Below, in pieces: positions 44,563-54,125 of a DNA stretch of 64,000 nt. The stretch's first letter is position 1, and the number at the start of each line of letters is the position of its first letter. The notes below the pieces were generated by a model. The model was not told where the DNA came from. It did no database searches and was given only the letters and a program-made list of their open reading frames with translations. Source of the stretch: UBA5239 sp031548025 (GTDB lineage Bacteria > Verrucomicrobiota > Lentisphaeria > Victivallales > Victivallaceae); NCBI GenBank assembly GCA_031548025.1, contig JAVBRM010000023.1:1-64000 (forward strand), written 5' to 3'. The translations under genes were made by a program, and so were the position numbers.

Positions 44563-45892
44563 GCAGAAACCGCGATGCGACGCGACTGACGCCATTGCGC
44601 ACGGTCTTCTCGGGATATGGATAAAGCGGTATGTCGAAAATCAATTGATCTTCTTCATAACGCCCTCCCCGAATTTCTCCGGGGACCATACCATTTTCAC
44701 GCCAGTCGACAAGCAGCCTGAACAGGTCCGGACGCCGGTTTATCCCCGGCCCGCCGTTGCCATGATCCAGCCCCGGAATAAGGTAAAAGCAGAAGAAGCT
44801 CCGGACTTTTTCCAGTGAGCCGAAAAACTCGATGCTTTTCTCATAATAATCCAAGGTGGCATGATATGGTACTATGGAATCGGCGGTGCCGGAAAGCATG
44901 AGCAGTTTGCCGCCGCGCTTTTCGAATTCCCGCAAGTCCGGATTGTCGGCATTCAGATATGGCCCGAGGGCCGCGGTATAAGTATCGATACCGGAATCGA
45001 AATCGATATCCGTCAGTTTTATGTCTTTACCGAATACCCATCGGAACAGGTACAAATGGTCCGGATTTTGCGCCGGATCGAATGCGCTGCCGAAGGGAAT
45101 ACCATCGAAAATACGCTCACCCGTTATCGCATGCTTCGGACCGTCAAAGAGCTTGCGCAGAGCCTCCGCATGCTGAGGGGTCAGGGAAGGATCTTTTTTC
45201 AAGGCCAGAGCAACGACATTTCCAATATCTTTCGGGGTACAGCGCGGATCTGAAACATATTTCCCGGATGCATATTCATTGCACGCCGCGATCACACCCG
45301 CTTCCTGGTCCGGAGAGAATGGACATTTTTGCAAAATTTGATAATTCCAGAGAAAATAAGCATGAAGCGGCGTCCGGCAATGCGCCGGAACATTGGCCAC
45401 GATCCCGTCATAGTCTTCCGGATAGCGCTGGGCTTCCTGCAGGGCCTGCTGTCCGCCGGTGGAACTGCCGATAAAATAAGACCAATCCGGATTTTTTCCA
45501 TAAAAAACCCGAATAACCCGCTTGGCGGTTACCGTCATCAAATGAGTGGCGCGAAAGCCGAAATCTTTCCAGACCTCCGAATTGCCGATACCGGAATCGG
45601 GGTCAGGAGCGGTCCCCATGTCCGTGGTGGCCGCAGCGAAATTCGCTTGCACCTGCCGGATAAGCCCGTCCGGATTAATTTTCCCAGCCGCACCGCCATT
45701 TCCCAAACCGACAAATTTGCCGTTCCAACAATCTTTTTCCGGCAGCCTTATTTCGATGTTGATATTGGAGCCTTCGGCCGGATTGAGTTGAATCTCCACG
45801 ACCGTATGGTCAGGAATCCCCTCGTTCGCGGCAACATGCTCTATCCGCTTAATCACACCGTTTTCCAACGGCATCGCCTTAATAATATTCAT
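44546..45892 (-). CDS. Tannase/feruloyl-esterase-family protein lacking the disulfide cysteines
   Basis: 448 residues from ATG 45892; a GTG at 45901 overlapping the MFS stop is an alternative. The family signature is clear: GSSTGGQQALQEAQRYPEDYDGIVA with nucleophile S144 (given here in two parts), Asp in GTADSIVPYH and His in PGLDHGNGGPG. Known members use a CS-D-HC motif in which two Cys flank the Ser and His and form a disulfide. Both are changed here, to Ser and Gly. No signal peptide, so it should be cytoplasmic, where a disulfide would be unstable. Substrate unknown; phenolic or other esters are possible. It is coupled to the MFS gene. Confidence 0.85.
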   Translation of the reverse strand: MNIIKAMPLENGVIKRIEHVAANEGIPDHTVVEIQLNPAEGSNINIEIRLPEKDCWNGKFVGLGNGGAAGKINPDGLIRQVQANFAAATTDMGTAPDPDSGIGNSEVWKDFGFRATHLMTVTAKRVIRVFYGKNPDWSYFIGSSTGGQQALQEAQRYPEDYDGIVANVPAHCRTPLHAYFLWNYQILQKCPFSPDQEAGVIAACNEYASGKYVSDPRCTPKDIGNVVALALKKDPSLTPQHAEALRKLFDGPKHAITGERIFDGIPFGSAFDPAQNPDHLYLFRWVFGKDIKLTDIDFDSGIDTYTAALGPYLNADNPDLREFEKRGGKLLMLSGTADSIVPYHATLDYYEKSIEFFGSLEKVRSFFCFYLIPGLDHGNGGPGINRRPDLFRLLVDWRENGMVPGEIRGGRYEEDQLIFDIPLYPYPEKTVRNGVSRVASRFLPTAKE

Positions 45893-45897
45893 AAAAA

Positions 45898-47103
45898 TCA
45901 CTCTTGCTCTTTTATACGGTTTGAATAAATAATGGCGGGGATCATCAGGGCGGTTGAGGCCAGGAGCGGGACTACATAGGTGCCGGAGAGCTCATACAGC
46001 CAGGCTCCGATCATCCCGCTCAACAGCAGCGCCGGAGCCATGGATATCGCCATAAATGCGCTGCCCTTGGCCCTCAGGCGTTTCCCGGGCAACCCGATAA
46101 TCAGACTGGAACAAACCGAGTTCCACGCGTCTTTGGCAAAGCCGAACAGGAAAAAAATAAACAGCGCCATGACGATATTCCGGCAAAAAATCGTCAACAC
46201 AAAGGTAGCCATATAACCGGCCAATGAAATAATCTGAGCTGATTTCAACGACATGCGTTTGCTCCACATGATCGTAAAAATATTGCCGCTGATTGCCCCC
46301 AATACCACCATGATGGTGAAAATACCGAGCCAACTGTCGTTCAGCTCCAACTCTTTGCAGATTTTTACCGGAATGAACCCGATACTGATGTAGGTGGCGC
46401 TGAAAAAAATACGGCTCCAGGAGAAATTGATGATATTCCGGTTTTGCCAGACCTCTCGCCATGCCGGAGGATTCAGTTTCGGCTTATGCTGGGAAATACG
46501 GCTCTGCGGCTCATAAATCAAACTCAGGTAGTACAATGAGCCGAGCATCATCAAGCCGGCCAGGAAAAAGAGTATGCCGAACCCCGCCCGGCCGGGAAAC
46601 CATTCCAAAATAAATTTCATCAAAATCCCCACCACCACTCCCAATATCGAAGTAATGCCGAAGCGAATCGCAAACAAACGCGGTATATAACGCCGCGGCA
46701 CGGTATCGCCGCACACCGAATTCCAGAACGGCGCACTGATTCCGGAGAATAACCCGACGAAAAAAACCGCGATCAGGATAGCATAGGCATTCGTCATATT
46801 ATTGGACGAAAACCACAGAATCAACGCGACAACCAGAAACGGAATCCGCTGCATAAAACACATCGGAACCAGGAATGGAATTTTCCTTTTCAAGCGGTCG
46901 GATACCCCGGCCAGAAAAACCGTCGGCAGCGCACTGGTAAAAATGAATAATATCGGGGTCAAAGTAATCATCATCGGCGAGCCGCCGAGCGATTCCACGA
47001 TTTTCGGCATTACCGTTTCATAACTGACCCAGCTGACTCCGGTCAGGAAAAGCACTCCTTCAAGCGTGAACAAAGTAAAGTTATCGAATTTTTTCCGGCG
47101 CAT
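45898..47103 (-). CDS. MFS transporter
   Basis: 401 residues from ATG 47103, chosen for the AGGGTGG site upstream; an ATG at 47163 would add an extra hydrophobic helix and has no such site. About 12 membrane helices are visible, with the MFS loop GVSDRLKRKIPF between helices 2 and 3. It probably imports a sugar or ester substrate for the overlapping tannase-family gene. Substrate not identifiable. Confidence 0.82.
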   Translation of the reverse strand: MRRKKFDNFTLFTLEGVLFLTGVSWVSYETVMPKIVESLGGSPMMITLTPILFIFTSALPTVFLAGVSDRLKRKIPFLVPMCFMQRIPFLVVALILWFSSNNMTNAYAILIAVFFVGLFSGISAPFWNSVCGDTVPRRYIPRLFAIRFGITSILGVVVGILMKFILEWFPGRAGFGILFFLAGLMMLGSLYYLSLIYEPQSRISQHKPKLNPPAWREVWQNRNIINFSWSRIFFSATYISIGFIPVKICKELELNDSWLGIFTIMVVLGAISGNIFTIMWSKRMSLKSAQIISLAGYMATFVLTIFCRNIVMALFIFFLFGFAKDAWNSVCSSLIIGLPGKRLRAKGSAFMAISMAPALLLSGMIGAWLYELSGTYVVPLLASTALMIPAIIYSNRIKEQE

Positions 47104-47333
47104 AAACCACCCTAAAAAAATACACAAAACAATTAAGAGGAATATCAGAATTGTTTTGTGCATGGATTTTTGATATCAAATCAATGAATATAATTTATCA
47201 CCGTCATAGCGTAATTACAACCCAATTTCGGACCTGTCGGACGGCTTTGAAAGCTTGTCGTGGTCAACTATTGTGGAAATATACCGAATTCCACGTTATA
47301 TTATCACGGCAAACAAACAGGAATGAATTTTCA

Positions 47334-48587
47334 ATGAAAGAATATTATGATGTGATTGTGATTGGCGGCGGCACCGCCGGAATTGTGGCGGCATTGCAGA
47401 GCGGCCGGGCCGGAGCGAAAACGTTGCTGGTAGAAAAATCCGGCATGCCGGGCGGTACCATGACTTCCGGCGGCATTGCCTTTCCGGGTCTGTTTTATGC
47501 CTGGCGGCGACAAGTCATTGCCGGAATCGGCTGGGAATTGGTTACCGCCGCCGTACATGAATGCGGAATGAGTCTGCCGGAATTCGAAAAACAGGAAGGA
47601 ATGAAAAAACACCCGGCATTTCAGATAAAATTCAATCCGGTCATTTATGCGGCATTGTGCGATGCCCGGCTGCTTGAGGCCGGGGTCGATGTTCTGTATC
47701 ATACCATGATCGCATCGGTAGATGGCAACAAGATTGTCCTGTGCGCCAAAGAAGGTTTGAAAAATATCGGCTGCGGCGTGATTGTCGACTGTACCGGCGA
47801 CGCCAATGCCGCAACCCTGGCGGGGTTCAAAGTTTGCGAGGCGGAAAATTGCCAGCCCGGTACCTATTCGGTCCGGATGTCCGGTTACGATCCCCAAACC
47901 CTCAATTATGAGGCGATCGCGGCAAACGCCCGGCAAGCAGTCGCGGAAGGCAAGCTGAAATTTACCGATTTAAGCTGGAATATTCAGGATTTCAGCGGGC
48001 AGCTGCTCAGTTGTTTCGGCAACAACGGCAATCATCTCTGGGGACACCACGCCCATACCAGCGAAGGGCGCTCGGCGATGGAAATCGAGGGACGGCAGGC
48101 GATTCTAAGGGCCTACCGCTTCCTGCGTACCCAGCCGGGCTTGGAGAATCTGAAACTGGAACCGGCGGCTTCCGAATGCGGCATCCGCGAGACGGTCCGG
48201 ATTCAGGGCGAAACCGTCATCACAGTAGAGGATTATCAGAGTGGCAGAGTGTGGCCGGACAGCGTCTGCCACGCGTTTTACCCGATCGATCTTCATAACA
48301 AAGAGCACGGGGTCAAACCCGAGCCGTTGGCGGAAGGAGTAGTACCGACCGTACCGCTGCGGGCTTTGATCCCGCAAGGGGCCGACAATATGCTGGTGGC
48401 CGGACGTTGCCTATCCAGTGACCGGTTGGCAAACTCAGCACTTCGAGTGCAAGCCACCTGCATGGCTACCGGCCAAGCGGCGGGCGCTGCCGCCGCGCTG
48501 GCGGCCAGATTGAAATGCCGGGTAACGGATATTCCGCTTGAACAGTTGAAAGAGCTGCTCAAGCAACATCAAGCCATCGTCCCTTAA
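47334..48587 (+). CDS. FAD-dependent oxidoreductase
   Basis: 417 residues from ATG 47334, with AGGAATG upstream. The N-terminal dinucleotide site is DVIVIGGGTAGIVAALQSGR, then EKSGMPGGTMTSGG, as in the FAD-dependent oxidoreductase family PF12831. A C-terminal FAD motif (NMLVAGRCLSSDRLANSALR) is present. No signal peptide. It diverges from the MFS/tannase pair and may oxidise a product of that pathway; substrate unknown. Confidence 0.88.
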   Translation: MKEYYDVIVIGGGTAGIVAALQSGRAGAKTLLVEKSGMPGGTMTSGGIAFPGLFYAWRRQVIAGIGWELVTAAVHECGMSLPEFEKQEGMKKHPAFQIKFNPVIYAALCDARLLEAGVDVLYHTMIASVDGNKIVLCAKEGLKNIGCGVIVDCTGDANAATLAGFKVCEAENCQPGTYSVRMSGYDPQTLNYEAIAANARQAVAEGKLKFTDLSWNIQDFSGQLLSCFGNNGNHLWGHHAHTSEGRSAMEIEGRQAILRAYRFLRTQPGLENLKLEPAASECGIRETVRIQGETVITVEDYQSGRVWPDSVCHAFYPIDLHNKEHGVKPEPLAEGVVPTVPLRALIPQGADNMLVAGRCLSSDRLANSALRVQATCMATGQAAGAAAALAARLKCRVTDIPLEQLKELLKQHQAIVP

Positions 48588-48592
48588 CCGGG

Positions 48593-49672
48593 CTACAATT
48601 CGATAGTCTCTTCCCGATAGATGGAATCATAAGCGGCGTTCATTACCCGGATGGCGGCGAAATCGTCTTCCAGGGTCGTTTCCGGGCGTTGGCGGCGGTC
48701 TTGAATCGTGGCGACGAAACTACCGATCAACGATTGATCCGGATCGGAATACACCCGCGAGGTACCCTCGACAATCAGCCGGTCTGGAGAAACATGATTT
48801 TTGCCGACAATATAGGTATGACGGTCAAAATAGTCACAGGCAAAATAGCCTTTGCTTCCAGTGATTTTCAGATTGCATTCCAGAGATTTTGGCCAGAGCA
48901 GACGTCGCGTGGGGACTTCCTCCTCCAGATTGGAATAGGACGGATTAATGAAGTACTTGACCCCATTATCCAGTTCTCCGGTAATCGCCGCGTGATCCTC
49001 CACCTGCAAGTGAGCGCGCTGATTGCGGGCGGATACGGCCTTGACGGTCTTGAATTCCCGCCCGGTCAGCCAGCGCATCAGGTCATACGGATGCGGATGA
49101 TCGGTAATCGCACCACCGCGAAAAACCGTTGTTCCCGGGCGGATGGGAATCTTTTTGCCGTATGACAAAACCGGATCGCCCCAATTCGGAAAATAATTGC
49201 AGGGACTTTGCGAAACATTGGTCAGATAAATCGATTTGATTTCACCGAGTTCTCCGGACTGTACCAACTTACGAGCGTATTGGAACTGCGGGTTGAAATG
49301 CAGTTCCAGTTCGCATTGGATTATCCGGTCGTAATTATTGCCGACCTTAATCATTTCGCGACATTCGTTTTCGTCCATGGAAATGACCTTCATCATGAAA
49401 ATATGCAGCTTTTTCTCCACCGCCGCCAGAAACATTTCATAATGGTCGATATTGTCGCTGCCGATCATCACCGCTTCCGCCTCCGGGTGTTTATCGAACA
49501 TCTGCCGGTAATCACGGTAAACCGGAATGCCGTTGACTTTGGCGAGCCGTTTTTCGTCATGGTCCGCCACGGCGATGATTTCAATCATATCGATATTACT
49601 GTTTGCTGCATTCAAATAAGCCGGGATATGCGGATTGGCGGTCCCGGCAATCATCACTTTTATTTTGCTCAT
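48593..49672 (-). CDS. Gfo/Idh/MocA-family oxidoreductase
   Basis: 359 residues. A Rossmann NAD(P)-binding start (KVMIAGTANPHIPAYLNAAN, AVADHDEKRLAKV) is followed by the C-terminal substrate domain with ITDHPHPYDLMRWL. The proteins oxidise or reduce sugars and inositols. It overlaps the upstream gene by four bases (ATGA) and is the last gene of the operon controlled by the GntR-type regulator. Confidence 0.9.
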   Translation of the reverse strand: MSKIKVMIAGTANPHIPAYLNAANSNIDMIEIIAVADHDEKRLAKVNGIPVYRDYRQMFDKHPEAEAVMIGSDNIDHYEMFLAAVEKKLHIFMMKVISMDENECREMIKVGNNYDRIIQCELELHFNPQFQYARKLVQSGELGEIKSIYLTNVSQSPCNYFPNWGDPVLSYGKKIPIRPGTTVFRGGAITDHPHPYDLMRWLTGREFKTVKAVSARNQRAHLQVEDHAAITGELDNGVKYFINPSYSNLEEEVPTRRLLWPKSLECNLKITGSKGYFACDYFDRHTYIVGKNHVSPDRLIVEGTSRVYSDPDQSLIGSFVATIQDRRQRPETTLEDDFAAIRVMNAAYDSIYREETIEL

Positions 49673-50238
49673 GACAAGGCCTCCCGGATTTGTTGGATCA
49701 ATTCGCCGCAGTCGGCCTCGACCGGAGCCAGGCGATAACGCAATTTCATCTGTTCAATCGGTCCATTGACCGCCGGATAACCGAATGCTTCCGCAATCGG
49801 CAATTCCAGTTTATCATCCATAGCCAACACCATACCTTCTTCGTTAAAATGCCCGACAATCGGTTGATTGGTGACATGCCCATGAGTGAAATTCGCTTTC
49901 AGGAAACAGGTATCCGGCATAGTGTCCGGCAAACATTCATTGAGCTCGAATTCGGCGGCAATTTCATTCTCGAAATATGCCAGCGCAAAGAAAATATTCA
50001 TTCCCTCCACCTTCTCGACCTCAAGCCTCTTCAACGGCGCATCCGCCAAAACCCGCGCCCCATCCAGCGCCGCGGCAAAAGTCTCATACACAAAAACATC
50101 TTCACTCGTCGCGAACTTTTTCGGCCGCTGCCAGGTAAACCGCAGCGAACAGAGTTCCCCGCAGGTATTATTCCGCAACGCCTCCTGTACCTTTTGCAAA
50201 ATCGGATGATTCCGCCAATATAATTCAGTTGTTTTCAT
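49669..50238 (-). CDS. Stand-alone Gfo/Idh/MocA C-terminal-domain-like protein
   Basis: 189 residues without a Rossmann motif. The opening LQKVQEALRNNTCGELCSLRF resembles the start of the Gfo/Idh/MocA C-terminal alpha/beta domain, and alternating strands continue to the end. Its stop overlaps the start of the complete oxidoreductase gene by four bases, which suggests the two products form a complex. The domain assignment is a pattern impression rather than a clear motif match. Confidence 0.6.
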   Translation of the reverse strand: MKTTELYWRNHPILQKVQEALRNNTCGELCSLRFTWQRPKKFATSEDVFVYETFAAALDGARVLADAPLKRLEVEKVEGMNIFFALAYFENEIAAEFELNECLPDTMPDTCFLKANFTHGHVTNQPIVGHFNEEGMVLAMDDKLELPIAEAFGYPAVNGPIEQMKLRYRLAPVEADCGELIQQIREALS

Positions 50239-50245
50239 ATCAGTA

Positions 50246-53200
50246 TTAATTTACTCCGTGTAATTCTTGATTGGATAGAATTATCATTTCGCCAAGTTTT
50301 TTCTTATAGTTTTCCAATAATTCCGGACTTTGGGTATAACTGACAGCGCTTGTCACAACCACCGGATCTATTTCCAACATGGTCTCAATCTTTTTGATCA
50401 AAGCCGGATTTTTCCCGACCGCTTTCAGTTTTTCATAATTTTGCTTGAGGATAATGAGATATTCATAATCTTGCATACCATCGCGCAGATTCTTCAGCCG
50501 TACCGAAGCATACGGCTCGAAATCGGGTCCGGGATACATGAGATTGCCGCCGCCGGAAGTAGTCGATGGGTTAGCAGTCTTATTGGCGATATGGCGAAAA
50601 TAAGGCAGCCATTCCACCTGCGGCCAACGGACGCCCCGGTTGATCTGCTCGACCATTTCCGAAGTCATCCATTCCAGCTTCTGGTCCTTCTTTTCTGTTG
50701 CACTCAGAAGCTTAGGCTCCCGGATCTGGGTAAGCCATTCCCGATTCAAAGCCCAATACAACAGACCGGAAATATTCAGTTTCCAGTTCATCCAGGGAAT
50801 AATCCTGGGATCAATCGCCGGAGAATCAAGATTGAAGTTGGCATAGGGCTGCAGCGTTTTATCGGTTGGATACCACCAGATTTGTTCGCCAAGCTCCAGC
50901 CGACTTTTTGCCAATGCCGCATCAAAATGATTGAACAAAGGACACCAGACATTGACATAACCATAGAGCTGCTCATCAACCGCCGCGGTATTCAGTCGTG
51001 CCACTTCCGGCATGACTTCCCGGGCATAGGTATAATCTTCTCTCAGATGGGTCAAAGCAGTAGGCGATGCGGAACGCAATACTTCGTCATGCCCGAAAAA
51101 ATATGGATTTAATCGTCCCTGATATTTCTCCACGATTCCACGATAATAATCCAGATTATCCCGGAGTCCTCGAATCGGTAAAAACAGCATGGTTTTTCCG
51201 CGTTCCGCTGCCCAGTCAAGATCAGCCTCCGACATTTCCAACTTCTGTTTTTTCGAAATCCACAGATTCATCGGTTCCAGACGGTGATCCAGGATAAACT
51301 GCCAGTAGTTGCGACGCTGCTTTTCCGTCATCGCTTTGCCATAATATGTTTCCGCCCATTCGCCGACGAAACAGAATGCTGTTTTCAATGAAGCTTTCTG
51401 CGGCAGGTCAAACGGCAGAACATTCACCTTTACCGGTATTTTCACCGGCGTTTTACCTGCGGGAGTAAGGATAATTTCGCTCTGATATTCGCCGGGCGGA
51501 GTACCGGCGGCGATATAAATATCAAACCACACCGGCAAAACAGCCGCCGGAATTGCCGCCTTCGCCTTATCGGCCGGAATCAAAACATCAGGAATGCTGG
51601 ATTGTACCTGGCGCGGTCTGGCGGTAGTAATATATTTGACCTGATAACTTTGAATTCTACTTTTTTCCGAAGTGGAGCCGCTTGCACTCCGGAGCGGCAA
51701 CAATTCAATCCCGACCTCACTGAACTGCCACGAACCGTCCGTCAGCAAAACCACCTGAAAACTACCATATTCATTTCCGGCCAAATTCAATTCCGCCTGC
51801 GTGCCGCTGGTTCCGCCATACTGTTCCGGTTGAATTTTCACCAGAGGAGACTCGATGCAATATGCATAAGTCCGCCGGGCGCTGGCAGAATCCGGACTGA
51901 AGAATTTTTTCATGCGGTCTATATCCAGACACAACTTATCGCTTTCGGCGACAAGCCCAGAGAGTTTTTCATAGGCGGTTTTGACCTTGAAATAATGATT
52001 TATGCCCGCAATGGATTTCTTATAATCCAGATAAATATTGTTCAGCTTTTTGGTCCTGTCTTTGAAGATATCGGCGGCTGTAGCGCTCTTGAGGTTGGCC
52101 GCGACACTCTTCTCCATCTCGCCGGTGTTGAATATTTTCTCCTGTAAATCGGCATTTAATTTCACCGGCGGCTGTCCCGCAAACGCCCGATTCATAAAGA
52201 CCAGTTTGCCGAAATTTTTCGGATTCAGGAACGACGCGGTTTGAGTCCAGGAGGTAATTTCTTTAGCCACCGGATTTTCCCGGCCGACATTGAAACCCCA
52301 GATCTTGCCCGCTTCAGGGGTTTGGGATAACTCGGCCATAGGAATGGCGATTTCCGCAAGCCACTACTCCACTTTATGATCGACTCGACCCGACCACCCG
52401 CTGTCCAATTAACGGTCGACGATGGAGCCGAGATCGACACGGGCGTCATATTGACTCCCGATACTATTTGCCACCAACTGATAATAAGGATATCCACCGC
52501 CAGGCGACAAAAAAATTTCAACGCAGTCATTGATCCAAATTCGTTGATCTTTGCCGGTGACTCCTTTTTTTCGAGGCTCCATATCTTTCGCTTCCGCCTC
52601 AAATTGAAGATAAATATTTTCTTTATCCCACAAGGCCCGAAAACATGATTTTTCTTCCGCACCCGCACGAATTTTGCCTAATTCAACAGGCTGGACCTTT
52701 TCCCAATCCGCGGTAGCCGGAGGCTTGTCCACTTCCCAGACCGGCAGCAAAAAATAAGGAGCCGCCGCCAGGTCCTGCGACAACCCGCTGAAACTCTTGT
52801 TTTGCCTGAGAACGATATTGGCAATACTGGTTTGGGAATCTTCCGTCACGCTTCCCTTAATCCAGAATTTGCCCGGCAACGTATCTTCCGGAAAACGGTA
52901 ACGCAAACCGCGCGCCGCCGGAACGGACATATCGTCAATATATACATCAAATGTCTTTTTGACCGGATATATCACATAACGGATCTTCTGCCATTGTCCA
53001 TATTTCACCTCGCCCACATTGACCCAGGGCCCGGCGCTGTTGCAACTGAATTTTCCTTTTTCCACCAAAACCGATACGATCATCTTCCCGTTCTCTCCCA
53101 TGACAAACAACGCATAATGACTCTGGGGAGTGGATTTCAAAAAATAATCCACGGTAAGCATTTCCGCATTTGCGGCATCAAAAACCGGACTGACCCAGGT

Positions 53201-53413
53201 TGCGGTTTCAAATTTTCCGCTGGGACCTTTGCCGGACAGAAGCTCAAGAGCCTGTTTGATCTCAGAATGATCGGATACCGGCGCCATTTTCAAGTACTTG
53301 TTTTTTGAGCTGCAATCAGCAAAGTTTTCCTTGAACAATATCGTTTCCGCCGCCAGAGTCAACAAATTCCCCAACAATGCCAATACGATAGCACATATTT
53401 TTATTTTTTTCAT
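50246..53413 (-). pseudogene. DUF4091/GH123-like secreted glycosidase with two in-frame stops
   Basis: One reading frame of 1,055 codons interrupted by TAA (52409-52411) and TAG (52364-52366). The 14 codons between the stops read LDSGWSGRVDHKVE, and the text resumes WLAEIAIPMAEL, all in the same frame and fitting a CBM9-like domain. Part one (334 residues) has a signal peptide (MKKIKICAIVLALLG onward), a laminin-G/CBM-like segment and the start of the CBM9-like domain. Part two finishes that domain and carries the DUF4091 barrel with an Asp-Glu pair in FFGHDEV, as in GH123 N-acetylgalactosaminidases. No frameshift. Nonsense mutations, a base-calling error or readthrough are all possible; decay is the simplest. 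Confidence 0.8.
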
Positions 53414-53420
53414 TTTTCCC

Positions 53421-54116
53421 TTACAGCTTCTTAAATCCTGATTTTACGTCATGATAATAAACGGTTTTGTTCACACCGTCAAACATGCGGTCAATGGCCA
53501 TTTTGTACTCTTTTGGAGAAATCGTTTCAACATGGCCGTCATGAAATGCCAGGTTCATTTTACCGCTATGCTGATTAACCGCTCCCAACCGGTTGGTGTT
53601 GCCAGTCAAATGATAGTATGCATTGTATGCCTGATTCCCAAGACGGGTACCGGCTCCATACATGGAATCAACCAGATAGGTTACCTGACTCGCTTTTTTT
53701 ATTTTTTTCACGGCAATAAAGTTCCCGTCGGGACTGGAAAGAGCGAAACAAATCTCTTCCGGCAATGTCGTGCTGGAAGTAAAACAGCCATAGGTGGAAT
53801 AAATGTCTACCCATGTTTTCTGATTCACTCCACCCGGACAAACCAAAACTTTCTTATGCATCTCTTGCAATTCATAGTTGGGAGCAAAAAACTGCATCCA
53901 ATTTCTGGTAGCCGGGTAGTGGTAGGTCTGGAGAATTCCATCATTTTCGCTCGTATAATTTTCCTTCATCAGGCAGACTTGCTTCATATTGTTGACACAA
54001 GCGATGGCATGTGCTTTGCCGCGGGCGGCATTCAACGCCGGCAACAGCATGGCGGCGAGAATCGCGATGATCGCGATCACGACCAGGAGTTCAATGAGAG
54101 TGAACCATTTACGCAT
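53421..54116 (-). CDS. Pseudopilin-like H-X9-DG protein (copy 5)
   Basis: 231 residues. The leader is MRKW, then FTLIELLVVIAIIAILAAML and ALNAARGKA. C-terminal HSGKMNLAFHDG is an exact H-X9-DG. The -1 residue is Trp, the least Gly-like of the five. It lies seven bases from the start of the broken GH123-like gene and 9 bp after the SIS gene, so it is well embedded in the operon. Confidence 0.9.
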   Translation of the reverse strand: MRKWFTLIELLVVIAIIAILAAMLLPALNAARGKAHAIACVNNMKQVCLMKENYTSENDGILQTYHYPATRNWMQFFAPNYELQEMHKKVLVCPGGVNQKTWVDIYSTYGCFTSSTTLPEEICFALSSPDGNFIAVKKIKKASQVTYLVDSMYGAGTRLGNQAYNAYYHLTGNTNRLGAVNQHSGKMNLAFHDGHVETISPKEYKMAIDRMFDGVNKTVYYHDVKSGFKKL

Positions 54117-54125
54117 ACGGGCCTC

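Noticed and set aside
52225..52668. Separate open frame spanning the stops of the GH123-like gene, as evidence for a frameshift
   Set aside because: The two halves and the codons between the stops are all in one frame, so nonsense changes and not a frameshift explain the break.
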